A stretch of DNA of 35,295 bases from Streptomyces poriferorum (GCF_019399235.1 NZ_JAELVH010000031.1:10114-45408), one strand, 5' to 3'; counted from the first letter of the stretch, positions 25,301 through 31,452 are shown. Notes: generated from the letters alone by a model not told the origin. Translations and numbers: made by a program.

Positions 25301-25497
25301 GTCTCCGGGTCGAGCCTCCCCGACAGGGCCGTGGATCCGACGAGGTCGCAGAAGACCACGGTCACCACCCGGCGTTCCTCGGCCGTCGCGGTACCTGCCA
25401 CGGCGACGCAGGCCGTTCCGCAGCCGGGGCAGAAGGCCGCGCCGTCCGGTGGCGGTTCGGGGCACCGGGGGCACTTCATCCGTATGGACCCGGTCAT
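22339..25497 (-). CDS. Class III adenylate cyclase-domain / AAA ATPase / TPR regulator
   Basis: 1052 residues. A zinc ribbon opens the protein (Cys 9, 12, 23, 26). A class III nucleotide cyclase domain spans about 43-225 with metal-binding Asp 51 (FCDLVGST) and Asp 95 (KFIGDAVMAVFG). An AAA/STAND-type ATPase follows with Walker A GEAGLGKT at 268-275 and Walker B VVLVLDDCHW. The last half is helical repeats of TPR type. Such proteins resemble cyclase-fused LuxR/STAND regulators but have no C-terminal HTH, so output may be cyclic nucleotide or protein contact. It starts within the stop of the second small peptide (ATGA), which is odd for a RiPP operon. The domain assignment is firm; the role in the cluster is unknown. 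Confidence 0.87.
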   Translation of the reverse strand: MTGSIRMKCPRCPEPPPDGAAFCPGCGTACVAVAGTATAEERRVVTVVFCDLVGSTALSGRLDPETLRTVTLRYFALMRARIEEHGGTVEKFIGDAVMAVFGVPVRHEDDAHRALAAARGMITGLDGLNAELEREHGVRLAVRIGVNTGEVVVSVDPAARQALVSGEVVNIGARLEQHAGPGEILIGPATLRAAGPSAVTESAGALSLKGVDAPVPALRLVGLHEDDPERVRRFDTPFIGREQELAELRLLLRKLTADPRSHLVTVYGEAGLGKTRLLREWLRDCPAYGEGRCRPYGETGTLSPLAEAVRQVLAAVGEDAGLAGLPVHERIEAEQALRLLRSGLLADGTPSPSADDTLMALACLLDALSRERPVVLVLDDCHWASAPLLDMAERLLDELDRSAVAVVCAARPELLEAHPGWGSGRMRSASLMLTPLTREEAALLAGELIEVAAHRQGVLEGALDRAEGNPLYLEHLTAVAAQCDDLPLTVHALLGARIDALPPEERTLLQLAAVLGREFRPADLTELADAEHSCPGGSAAGLRGLVRRRLVEPGGRTLAMSSVLRFGSALVQETAYRGMAKKVRARRHEHAARVLVRHEAGDAAVGTHLARAHRLLAELGMRDGDTDVLRTRAAGLLIRAGAAALARSDLPWADDLLTQGLDLAAPGEPAATEAARRLGETKVARGEPVRGRELLAGALDTADRAGDRLGAAHARLALTALDPRHGAATEVAEAALALFTVAGDDQGIARACVRIAQDRQRQGRHAEAESLLRQALDHAGRADAEPERALALGAVGISLWRGPTPVGRAVARCEELLTAHGSGRPTVRATLACPLAVLLALQGRHDEARERLAEAARLAGGLGYAESALFVPLFAAEVEALTGTPDRRLALLDEAARAGRELGATGALPGIARERARILLERGDPAPALALPDPQEAGLPPAESADAEGLRARALALTGQPDAARAGAGRATAAAAETDSPVVRGTAALDRAHTLRTLARHDEAERAARTAQQHFAAKGHRLGADRAAAFADDSAAAARSTGRRSGPEGRTP

Positions 25498-25706
25498 CAG
25501 AACAGCGCTCCGCCGGCGATCTCGCTGTGCGCCTGCACCTCCGGCTCGGCGGCGTCCAGCCGCTCCTTCAGGCCCAGCAGCAGGGTCAGTTCCTCCGCGC
25601 TGAGGTCCTGGAGCACCTCGCGCTGCTCCGGTGACAGGCTGTGCAGCGGGAACCCGGCGTCCTCCAGTGTGCGGAGGCGGTCGCGATCGTGCGCGTGGTC
25701 AGTCAT
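25497..25706 (-). CDS. Second small peptide, putative RiPP precursor with AHSE-IAGGALF tail
   Basis: 69 residues. The N-terminal two thirds are a leader-like helical region (LEDAGFPLHSLSPEQREVL, LSAEELTLLLGLKERL). It ends in EPEVQAHSEIAGGALF. EPEVxAHSE is the same motif that stands before each core in the triple-core precursor at 14576-14839. The start overlaps the di-iron oxidase gene by 8 nt and the stop overlaps the next start, so it is translated as part of one coupled operon. It is reminiscent of the small proteins RefSeq calls aroma-sacti cluster domain proteins; this is from memory and unverified. It could be a precursor with a short IAGGALF core or an accessory that guides enzymes to the AHSE motif. 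Confidence 0.75.
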   Translation of the reverse strand: MTDHAHDRDRLRTLEDAGFPLHSLSPEQREVLQDLSAEELTLLLGLKERLDAAEPEVQAHSEIAGGALF

Positions 25707-26391
25707 GAGCGCTCTCCGATACGTGGGGTGCCGTGGCGATGCGGTCGAACAGCTCGGCGAGGGCGGTGACCGTGTGCAGCGCGCTGACGGCGACCAGGGA
25801 GCGCCGCGCGGGGTCCAGCGGCAGCCGGCCGATGAGCCGGTCCAGGTCGGCGCTGTGCCCGTCGTCGAGGTCGGCGTGGAGGCGGACGGTCTCGAACGCG
25901 GCCTGCGGCAGGCCCGTCTCGCGTGCCAGCCGGCCGGCCAGACCGGGTGCCGGCGCGTTTCCCTCCAGTACGGCGATGTAGCCGAGCAGGGCCACGGGGT
26001 GGCTGTGCTCGATCCAGTAGTACTGCGCTCCCACCAGGGCGGCGACATGGGCCGGCGGAACGGAACCGGTCAGCTCGCACGGTGCCGTCCCGGATGCCTC
26101 GGCGTCGGTGAGCAGCCAGTCGTCGTGGCCGCGTTCCTGCTCGGCGTGTGCCCGCAGATAGCGCGCGAGGGGCGGGGCGAGCGGGTCCTGCGGCAGCCTC
26201 TCGCACCGGGCGGCGGCCCGCTCCATCAGCGGCACGGAGGCGCGGATCACCTGGTGCATGGCGCGCAGGTAGTGCCGGTACCGGCCGGGGAGCCCGGCGT
26301 CGGAGTGCCACATGCGGGCGGCGGCGGACCTCAGTACGGGCTGTACCAGGGACAGTTCGAGTCGCAGGCTCGCCGCGGCCGACACGTTCAC
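25699..26391 (-). CDS. Heme-oxygenase-like di-iron oxidase (iron-containing redox enzyme family)
   Basis: 230 residues, all-helical. The metal-ligand pattern of heme-oxygenase-like di-iron oxidases is visible: EQERGHDDWLLTD (Glu/His), the aromatic helix VGAQYYWIEHSHPVALLGYIAVLEG, and HADLDDGHSADL (His/Asp/His). Relatives perform O2-dependent oxidations such as N-oxygenation, desaturation or fragmentation. The GTG start overlaps the radical SAM stop (GTGA) and the stop overlaps the small peptide gene. A peptide-modifying oxidation of that small peptide is a reasonable guess. The family is likely right; the reaction is unknown. Confidence 0.8.
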   Translation of the reverse strand: MNVSAAASLRLELSLVQPVLRSAAARMWHSDAGLPGRYRHYLRAMHQVIRASVPLMERAAARCERLPQDPLAPPLARYLRAHAEQERGHDDWLLTDAEASGTAPCELTGSVPPAHVAALVGAQYYWIEHSHPVALLGYIAVLEGNAPAPGLAGRLARETGLPQAAFETVRLHADLDDGHSADLDRLIGRLPLDPARRSLVAVSALHTVTALAELFDRIATAPHVSESAHD

Positions 26392-27437
26392 GCGGGAGCC
26401 TCCTCGTCCACGGGGCCGCCGAGCAGCACGAGCGGCGCGTACGGCTCGCTTCCGTACCGCCGCATCAGCACCTCGGCCCCCGCATCTCGCTGGAGCCGGG
26501 CGCCGAGTGCGTCCATGGCACCGGCCGCGGGGCGGGATCCGGTCCGTTCCGCGGCGGCCAGCGCCGCGGGCCGTCGCGCCAGGCCACGGCAGTCGGCACA
26601 GGAGGCGACGCCCGCGGTGCGGATGGTGCGCAGTACGGGTGAGTCCTGGCAGCGGCTCCGTATCCGCGTCCAGTCGTCCGTGGCGATGTGTCCCAGGCGC
26701 AGATGCTCGGGCACCGGGCGGGCGTCCACCACGCCCTGATTGCAGCAGGCCGTGACGGTGCCGTCGAAGGCGACCACCGGCCAGGCCGCCATCGCGCAGG
26801 GTGCCGGCTTCGCCCCGGCGCCGTCGGCCTGCACCGTACGCGCGGCCGCCCAGCCCGCTGCCCGGCCAACCGGCCGGACGTGATTGACCAGTACGGCCGC
26901 CCGGTCACGGAACTCGGCACGTATGGAAGCGGTGATGTCCGCGAGATACGGGTCGTCCACGGAATCGCCCACCACGTGAAAACTCACGTCGATTCCGCTC
27001 TCCATGATGAGATGCACCGCGCGGAAGGCCGCCGCACGCGGAACTTCACGTTCGTGGAATACGTCGATGCTCGCCGAGAAATGTTCGACATGACCGAGCG
27101 CCCGCATGATGCGGTCGGGAACCCGCCCGTCGGCCGCGAAGAACATACCGCTGAGCACGGAGGTGCGCGTCCCGGACGAGGCGGCGAGCATCGCGAGCTC
27201 ACCGACGAGCGCGGGCCGCAGCAGCGGCTCACCGCCCGTGAGCATGAGGACCTCTGGACGGTTCCCGGCGGTGAACCCGCCGACGAAGCGGCGCAGCGCC
27301 GCGGCCGGGGTGTCCTCGCCCCGTGTCCCCGACGATGTGGAGCAGTGGGCACAGCTCAGCGGGCACCGCCTGGTGAGGGTGGCGAGCAGCCCGGCAGCCG
27401 GAACCGGACGCAGCTCGATGATCTCCGCCAGTCGCAT
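26388..27437 (-). CDS. Radical SAM/SPASM-like peptide-modifying enzyme (second)
   Basis: 349 residues. The radical SAM motif is C25-x3-C29-x2-C32 (RRCPLSCAHCST), with GGEP at 68-71. C-terminal Cys 214, 231, 232, 263, 280 and 283 (TACCNQG, SCADCRG) indicate auxiliary cluster binding. ATG 27437 is chosen because GGAGGT lies 6 nt upstream. The frame stays open to 27683, but that extension contains four 11-bp promoter repeats (27489-27532) and so is probably not translated. It is the first gene of the minus-strand operon, followed by the di-iron oxidase and the small peptide, the likely substrate. It is clearly different in sequence from the other radical SAM enzyme. Confidence 0.88.
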   Translation of the reverse strand: MRLAEIIELRPVPAAGLLATLTRRCPLSCAHCSTSSGTRGEDTPAAALRRFVGGFTAGNRPEVLMLTGGEPLLRPALVGELAMLAASSGTRTSVLSGMFFAADGRVPDRIMRALGHVEHFSASIDVFHEREVPRAAAFRAVHLIMESGIDVSFHVVGDSVDDPYLADITASIRAEFRDRAAVLVNHVRPVGRAAGWAAARTVQADGAGAKPAPCAMAAWPVVAFDGTVTACCNQGVVDARPVPEHLRLGHIATDDWTRIRSRCQDSPVLRTIRTAGVASCADCRGLARRPAALAAAERTGSRPAAGAMDALGARLQRDAGAEVLMRRYGSEPYAPLVLLGGPVDEEAPA

Positions 27438-27474
27438 CGCGTCACCTCCGTCGGTCAGCGGGACAAGCGGCGTC

Positions 27475-27532
27475 AGGGTGCGCGGGAGCGGTTCGGTCGC
27501 GGTTGGTGCCGGGTTGGGGCCCGGTACGCGGC
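27475..27532 (-). promoter_or_regulatory. SARP-type promoter of the second radical SAM operon
   Basis: On the plus strand, GGTT recurs at 27490, 27501 and 27512, followed by GGTA at 27523, giving four 11-bp units. On the minus strand this is AACC every 11 bp, and 9 nt after the last AACC stands CACCCT (27475-27480) in the -10 position. Repeat core, period and distance are identical to those at 14360-14391 and 14471-14513, though this -10 is weaker. Confidence 0.68.
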
Positions 27533-27843
27533 GCAGGACCGGCCGGGTGTGCGGGGTACCGAACCCGGCCTGACGTTTCGCCCGGTTGTATGCGTCTATT
27601 GCCGCTTTATCCCGGCGGGTGCGTTGCTGCATGCACCTTGAGCCATCCTCGGCCCCATGGCCCCGCCTCCGACTTGTGACCATGCTGTGAAGAACCGAAG
27701 GAATTCCCTCGAATTCCCGAAGTTTTCACGGCTCCTCGCGGATTCGCTCACCCCCCCGACCGCACCCCGGAGGCTTTCGTGCACGCAATTGCTCTCTCTT
27801 CCCCGAATTCCGACGACACCGGCTGGGGAAGGGGTTGAGGACA
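27533..27843. other. Divergent spacer upstream of the SARP gene with GAATTCC repeats
   Basis: 311 bp with no credible gene; the open frames on either strand lack codon bias. It is locally AT-richer than its surroundings. GAATTCCC occurs twice, exactly 10 bp apart (27701-27708, 27711-27718), and GAATTCC again at 27805-27811, shortly before the SARP start at 27844. These repeats may be binding sites that control the SARP gene. No clear -35/-10 pair is evident. Confidence 0.4.
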
Positions 27844-29724
27844 ATGACCGACACGTTCACCGAAATCCGCACCGGAGAGGCGGATCCCGGGATTCCGCGA
27901 GAACACGCCGGCGAGGCCGGTGCCGCTCCGCTCCGCATCGACCTTCTCGGCCCCCTGCGAGCCTCCCGCGACGGCCTGCCCCTGCCGCTCGGCCCGCTCA
28001 AGCAACGTCTCGTCCTGGCGGTTCTCCTCACCCGTCCGAACACACCGGTGTCGATGGAGGAACTCACCGACGCCCTCTGGCCGGACGATCCGCCGCGCAC
28101 GGCCCGCAAGAACCTCCAGGTGTACGTCTCGAACCTCCGCCGGGTACTCGACCCCGGCGACCTCGGCCGGCTCCGTCACGGCCCCGGCGGGTACGTCCTG
28201 CACCTCACGGCGGACGAGTGCGACAGCCTGCGGTTCGACGAACTGGCCCGGCACGGCGATGCCGAGCTGCGCGCGGGTGCGCCGAACCGCGCCGCCCTCC
28301 ACTACCGCCGGGCCCTGGACCTGTGGCGTCATGCGCCCTTCAGTGATCTCGCGGCCCGTGCCGATGTGCTGCGCGCCGCCGTGGACCGGCAGCACACCCG
28401 CCGGCTGGCCGTGTACGAGGCATGGGCGGAGGCGCAGTTGGAGACCGGCGAGCCCGCCCCGGTCGCCGACACCGTGGACGAGATGGTGAGCCGGCACCCC
28501 CTGCGGGAACGGCTGCGCGCCGCCCAGGTCACCGCGCTGCACAGGGTCGGCCGCAGAACGGAGGCGTTGGCCGCGTACGACGACTGCCGCCAGCAGCTCT
28601 CCCGGGAGCTGGGGCTGGAGCCCGGCGCGGCACTGCAGTCGGCCTACCGCTGCCTGCTGGAGAACGCCGCCCCGTCCCGGCCGCGCGGCGGCCACACCGG
28701 GTCCCGGCTGCTGCCGCCGGACCTCGCCGACTTCACCGGGCGTTCGCGTGAACGGGACGCCCTCAGCGCGCAGTTGGGGTGTGAGGGCGGGCCCCCGGTG
28801 CTTCTCACCGGACCGGCCGGCATCGGCAAGACGGCACTCGCCGTGCAGGTCGCGCACCGCCTCGCCGCCCGCTACCCCGACGGTGTTGTCGCCACCCGGC
28901 TGTGCGCCGAGGACGGGTCCATCCGCCCGTGGTCATCGGTGCTCGCGGAGCTGGCCCGTTCCCTGGGCTGCGCCGAACGGCTGCCCCCCGACCGGGAGGA
29001 GGCCGCCACCGTCTGGCGGTCCTGGCTGTCGGGGCGCCGGGTCCTGCTGCTCCTGGACGACGTACCCGACGCCGCCGCCCTCGGCCCGCTGCTGCCACCG
29101 TCCGGCCCCACCGCCGCACTGGTCACCTCCCGGAGCCGGCTGCCCTGTCTGGAGTCCGCGCACCGGACCGAACTCCCGCCGCTGTCCGCCGATGAGGCCC
29201 TGCACCTGCTCGGCCGCATCATCGGCCGGACCCGGCTGGCGGCCGAGTACGGCGCCGCCGAACGCATCGTCGCCGCCACCGGGTTCCTCCCGCTCGCCCT
29301 GCGGGCCGGCGGAAACCGCCTCTCCGTGCTGCGCCACATGCCGCTCGGGCAGTACGCGGACCGCCTCGAGCACCCTTCGGAGGCGTTGGACGAACTCTCG
29401 TCCGGCGGCCTCGGGGTCCGCGCCCGTCTCGCCGGTGCCTGGGCCCGGCTGCCCGGCCCCGCCCGTGTCACCCTCCGAGCCCTGGCCACGCTGCCTGACC
29501 CCGCCTTCTCCCTCCCCGCCGCCGCCCGCGCCCTGGGCCTGGACGGACGGGAGACCCAGCGCGCCCTGGAGGGCCTGATCGACGTCGGCGTCCTGGCTCC
29601 GCCGTCCTGTCCTGAGGTGACCGCGCACCGGGGTGCGGCCTCGGAACCCGTGCGCTATGAACTCCCCTGGCTGACCCTGCTGTTCGCACGGGAGCAGGCG
29701 GCCGGGCCGGGAGCACGGTGCTAG
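27844..29724 (+). CDS. SARP family transcriptional activator with NB-ARC domain
   Basis: 626 residues from the ATG at 27844 (GGAAGGGG 9 nt upstream). An OmpR-like winged helix lies at about 30-120 (PLKQRLVLAVLLTRPNTPVSMEELTDALW), the BTAD domain at about 125-275 (ending LSRELGLEPGAAL), and an NB-ARC ATPase has Walker A GPAGIGKT at 323-330 and LLLLDDV. SARP proteins activate antibiotic clusters by binding 11-bp direct repeats next to the -10; exactly such repeats precede three transcription units here. The stop TAG lies inside the outermost CTAG of the MITE-like element at 29721-29889, so the insertion supplied the present C-terminus. The protein ends just after the NB-ARC winged region (YELPWLTLLFAREQAA), so loss of function is not obvious. 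Confidence 0.9.
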   Translation: MTDTFTEIRTGEADPGIPREHAGEAGAAPLRIDLLGPLRASRDGLPLPLGPLKQRLVLAVLLTRPNTPVSMEELTDALWPDDPPRTARKNLQVYVSNLRRVLDPGDLGRLRHGPGGYVLHLTADECDSLRFDELARHGDAELRAGAPNRAALHYRRALDLWRHAPFSDLAARADVLRAAVDRQHTRRLAVYEAWAEAQLETGEPAPVADTVDEMVSRHPLRERLRAAQVTALHRVGRRTEALAAYDDCRQQLSRELGLEPGAALQSAYRCLLENAAPSRPRGGHTGSRLLPPDLADFTGRSRERDALSAQLGCEGGPPVLLTGPAGIGKTALAVQVAHRLAARYPDGVVATRLCAEDGSIRPWSSVLAELARSLGCAERLPPDREEAATVWRSWLSGRRVLLLLDDVPDAAALGPLLPPSGPTAALVTSRSRLPCLESAHRTELPPLSADEALHLLGRIIGRTRLAAEYGAAERIVAATGFLPLALRAGGNRLSVLRHMPLGQYADRLEHPSEALDELSSGGLGVRARLAGAWARLPGPARVTLRALATLPDPAFSLPAAARALGLDGRETQRALEGLIDVGVLAPPSCPEVTAHRGAASEPVRYELPWLTLLFAREQAAGPGARC

Positions 29725-29889
29725 TGCCGCGGCGGGCAACGTTTGCCCGTAAAGGAGCGGCGTCCGGTGCGTGCTCCCGGCGTGCCGTCCGGAGGTCCTC
29801 GTACTGGACGTACTCGGGCTTTCGGCCGGTGCGGCGAGAGTGCGTGCCGGGCGTCGCGACGGGGCAAACATTGCCTGCCACGGCACTAG
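29721..29889. mobile_element. MITE-like element at the SARP 3' end
   Basis: 169 bp with 28-nt terminal inverted repeats (29721-29748 and 29862-29889) matching at 25 of 28 positions; outer ends read CTAGTGCCG, inner ends GTTTGCCC. CTAG stands at both extremities and CTAGTGCCGCGGCGG is repeated just outside the right end. There is no coding potential. Bases 29722-29724 act as the SARP stop codon. It differs in sequence from the element at 12910-13072. Confidence 0.65.
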
Positions 29890-29891
29890 TG

Positions 29892-29928
29892 CCGCGGCGG
29901 CCGGGTCAAGCCGGCCCCGCCGCCGCGG
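29892..29928. terminator. GC hairpin downstream of the SARP gene
   Basis: CCGCGGCGG (29892-29900) pairs with CCGCCGCGG (29920-29928), with an inner CCGG/CCGG stem around the loop GTCAAG and a 5-nt bulge. It lies right after the MITE-like element and is placed to end SARP transcription. Confidence 0.45.
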
Positions 29929-29931
29929 AAT

Positions 29932-30021
29932 CCGGCCATCCTGGGCGGGCCGGCCATCCTGGGCTCGCAGGCCGTCCTCCGCGGACCGGGACGGCTCCGC
30001 GGACCGGGACGGCTCCGTCCC
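29932..30021. repeat. Five 18-bp tandem repeats
   Basis: Units at 29932, 29950, 29968, 29986 and 30004. The first two share CCGGCCATCCTGGGC and the last two share CCGGGACGGCTCCG. It is non-coding, in the convergent spacer between the SARP and LuxR genes. Confidence 0.75.
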
Positions 30022-30070
30022 GGGGAGCCTCCCGGCCGCCTCCGGCCCGATCGGCGGGAGGGGCGACGGC

Positions 30071-30100
30071 GCCGTCCGCGTCCGGTCGGGCGCGGACGGC
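30071..30100 (-). terminator. Terminator hairpin of the LuxR-type gene
   Basis: GCCGTCCGCG (30071-30080) and CGCGGACGGC (30091-30100) form a perfect 10-bp stem with a 10-nt loop, 14 nt beyond the stop codon of the LuxR-type gene. Confidence 0.6.
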
Positions 30101-30113
30101 AGCGGTGTGCGGT

Positions 30114-31157
30114 TCAGGCGCTGCCCGGGGCCGGAGCGGAGGACTGCACCCGGGCGAGATAGCCCGCCTGGAAGCGGCTGGCCGCACCCAACTGCTCCAT
30201 GATCTCGGCGATGTGCTTGCGGCAGGTACGCAGCGACATACCCAGGCGCCGGGCCACCATCTCGTCCTTCATGCCCTCCGCCAGCAGCCGCACGATGGCC
30301 TGCTTCACCTCGTCCCGCGCCGAACTCTCCGTCCAGGCCGGGTGGTAGGGCTCGGCCAGCGACCAGGTGTGGTCGAAGGTGGCGCACAGGTACGCCACCG
30401 TGGACGGCTCGTGGATGACGATGGCCGCGTCCAGGTCGTCCTGGTGCGGAATGAACACCGTCTCCCCGTCGAAGGCCACCATGCGGCCGAACAGTTCGCT
30501 CATCGTCCTGATCTCGGCGCCCTCGTCGGTCATCCGCCGGGCGTACTCCTGCGTGGGCAGGTGGTAGCGGGCCGTGTGCTGGTACAGCGTGCGCATCCGC
30601 ACACCCCGGCGCAGCATGTCCCGGTCCTGGATGAACGCCTGCTCCAGCAGCGTCGGGGAGCGGCCCCCGCCGGGGTGGCAGGTGCGGACCTCCTGGCGAC
30701 ACCTCATGGTCGCCTCGGTGATCATGCCCACGACCGTCTTCAGGTCCGTGACCTCCGTCAGGGGCGGCCGCCCCTGCCACCGGCGCCGGCTCTCCGCATA
30801 GAACGGTGTCAGGAGGGCCAGCTCACCCCGGAGCTGGTCGATCTCGGCCAGCTGCCGGCGGAGCCCCGCCTCCTTCGGCGCGACCAGCGCCGCGATGGCG
30901 GCGTCCGGGGCCACCGGCACCAGCCGGTCGGAATCCTCGGGCAGATGGCGCAGCAGCAGCAGTCCGGTCAGGGTCGCCACCGCCGAGGCCGCACAGTCCT
31001 CCGTCAGCCCCAGTGTCGCGCCCAGCGTCCTCGCGTCGCACGATCCCTGGTCGCTCACCCACCGGAACACCCGGACGGCGTCCTCGGACAACTGCGTGCC
31101 GGACACCGTCCTGCCGGCCGCCCCGCCAGGACCCGGTAACTGGCCGTGCTCACCCAT
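30114..31157 (-). CDS. LuxR-type helix-turn-helix regulator with TrmB-like N-terminus
   Basis: 347 residues from the ATG at 31157 (AGGGG 8 nt upstream; a GTG at 31166 adds three residues). The N-terminus (VFRWVSDQGSCDARTLGATLGL) resembles a TrmB-like winged helix. The middle part is an effector-like domain (TLYQHTARYHLPTQEYARRM). The C-terminus is a LuxR/GerE HTH (DEMVARRLGMSLRTCRKHIAEIMEQL). There is no receiver domain. It is divergent from a small hydrophobic peptide gene at 31261, with CAGATG repeats between them. In Streptomyces such regulators often sit beside the small genes they control. It is outside the MITE boundary, so a link to the RiPP cluster is uncertain. Confidence 0.87.
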   Translation of the reverse strand: MGEHGQLPGPGGAAGRTVSGTQLSEDAVRVFRWVSDQGSCDARTLGATLGLTEDCAASAVATLTGLLLLRHLPEDSDRLVPVAPDAAIAALVAPKEAGLRRQLAEIDQLRGELALLTPFYAESRRRWQGRPPLTEVTDLKTVVGMITEATMRCRQEVRTCHPGGGRSPTLLEQAFIQDRDMLRRGVRMRTLYQHTARYHLPTQEYARRMTDEGAEIRTMSELFGRMVAFDGETVFIPHQDDLDAAIVIHEPSTVAYLCATFDHTWSLAEPYHPAWTESSARDEVKQAIVRLLAEGMKDEMVARRLGMSLRTCRKHIAEIMEQLGAASRFQAGYLARVQSSAPAPGSA

Positions 31158-31201
31158 GGCGCCCACCCCTCATCAGCCAGATGGCTCCGCCCCCGCCCGT
31201 A

Positions 31202-31233
31202 CAGATGTCTATTGTTCAGATGCGCGGTAGATA
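31202..31233 (+). promoter_or_regulatory. Regulated promoter of the small peptide gene with CAGATG repeats
   Basis: CAGATG occurs at 31202-31207 and 31217-31222 (15 bp apart), with a further copy at 31178-31183. TAGATA at 31228-31233 fits a -10, while the -35 region is poor and covered by the repeats. This suggests an activator-dependent promoter, plausibly of the adjacent LuxR-type regulator. Confidence 0.45.
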
Positions 31234-31260
31234 TTCCCAGACCCCCTGGAAGGAATCACC

Positions 31261-31452
31261 GTGGAACGAACCAAAGGGGCAATCACCCTGATCCTGGGAC
31301 TCCTCACTCTCCTTCTCAGGGGCCGGGTCCGCTCGCGGCGGCAGCGCGCCGGTGGTGACGGGGGTACGGCCCGCGAGGTGCTCAACCAGCCTCCGCGGCC
31401 GGTGCGCGGAAACGATGACGACACACCGGCCGTGCCCACACCCCACTGGTGA
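31261..31452 (+). CDS. Small protein with hydrophobic N-terminus, function unknown
   Basis: 63 residues, GTG start with AAGGAA 5 nt upstream. A short charged start (MERTK) precedes a 14-residue hydrophobic run (GAITLILGLLTLLL), then Arg-rich RGRVRSRRQR and a polar, Pro-rich tail ending in PTPHW. It could be a small membrane or secreted peptide, or the precursor of a signal or peptide product. I do not recognise the family. It is divergent from the LuxR-type regulator 104 bp away, with regulatory repeats between, which supports a real gene. No modifying enzymes lie immediately beside it. Confidence 0.6.
   Translation: MERTKGAITLILGLLTLLLRGRVRSRRQRAGGDGGTAREVLNQPPRPVRGNDDDTPAVPTPHW

Larger units (their letters stand above)
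13072..29724. other. Predicted RiPP biosynthetic gene cluster
   Basis: Span from the P450 stop to the SARP stop. Members: P450, triple-core precursor, radical SAM enzyme, exporter, prolyl oligopeptidase, glycosyltransferase; converging operon of radical SAM enzyme, di-iron oxidase, second small peptide, cyclase/ATPase/TPR protein, subtilase and GAF protein; SARP activator. Unity is supported by a motif shared between the two peptides and by matching 11-bp AACC direct repeats in three promoters. The outer genes abut MITE-like elements. The class and product are not recognised. Confidence 0.75.

Noticed and set aside
27438..27683. N-terminal extension of the second radical SAM enzyme (about 80 residues)
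   Set aside because: It contains four 11-bp promoter repeats and lacks a good ribosome site; the ATG at 27437 has GGAGGT at the ideal distance.
27596..27844. Minus-strand small ORF between the radical SAM and SARP genes, considered as a third precursor
   Set aside because: No ribosome site, no EPEVxAHSE or core-like repeat, and it covers the regulatory GAATTCC repeats.
29906..30187. Minus-strand ORF with AVPVRG-type repeats
   Set aside because: The repeats are an 18-bp non-coding tandem array read in frame, and the ORF overlaps a terminator and the LuxR gene.
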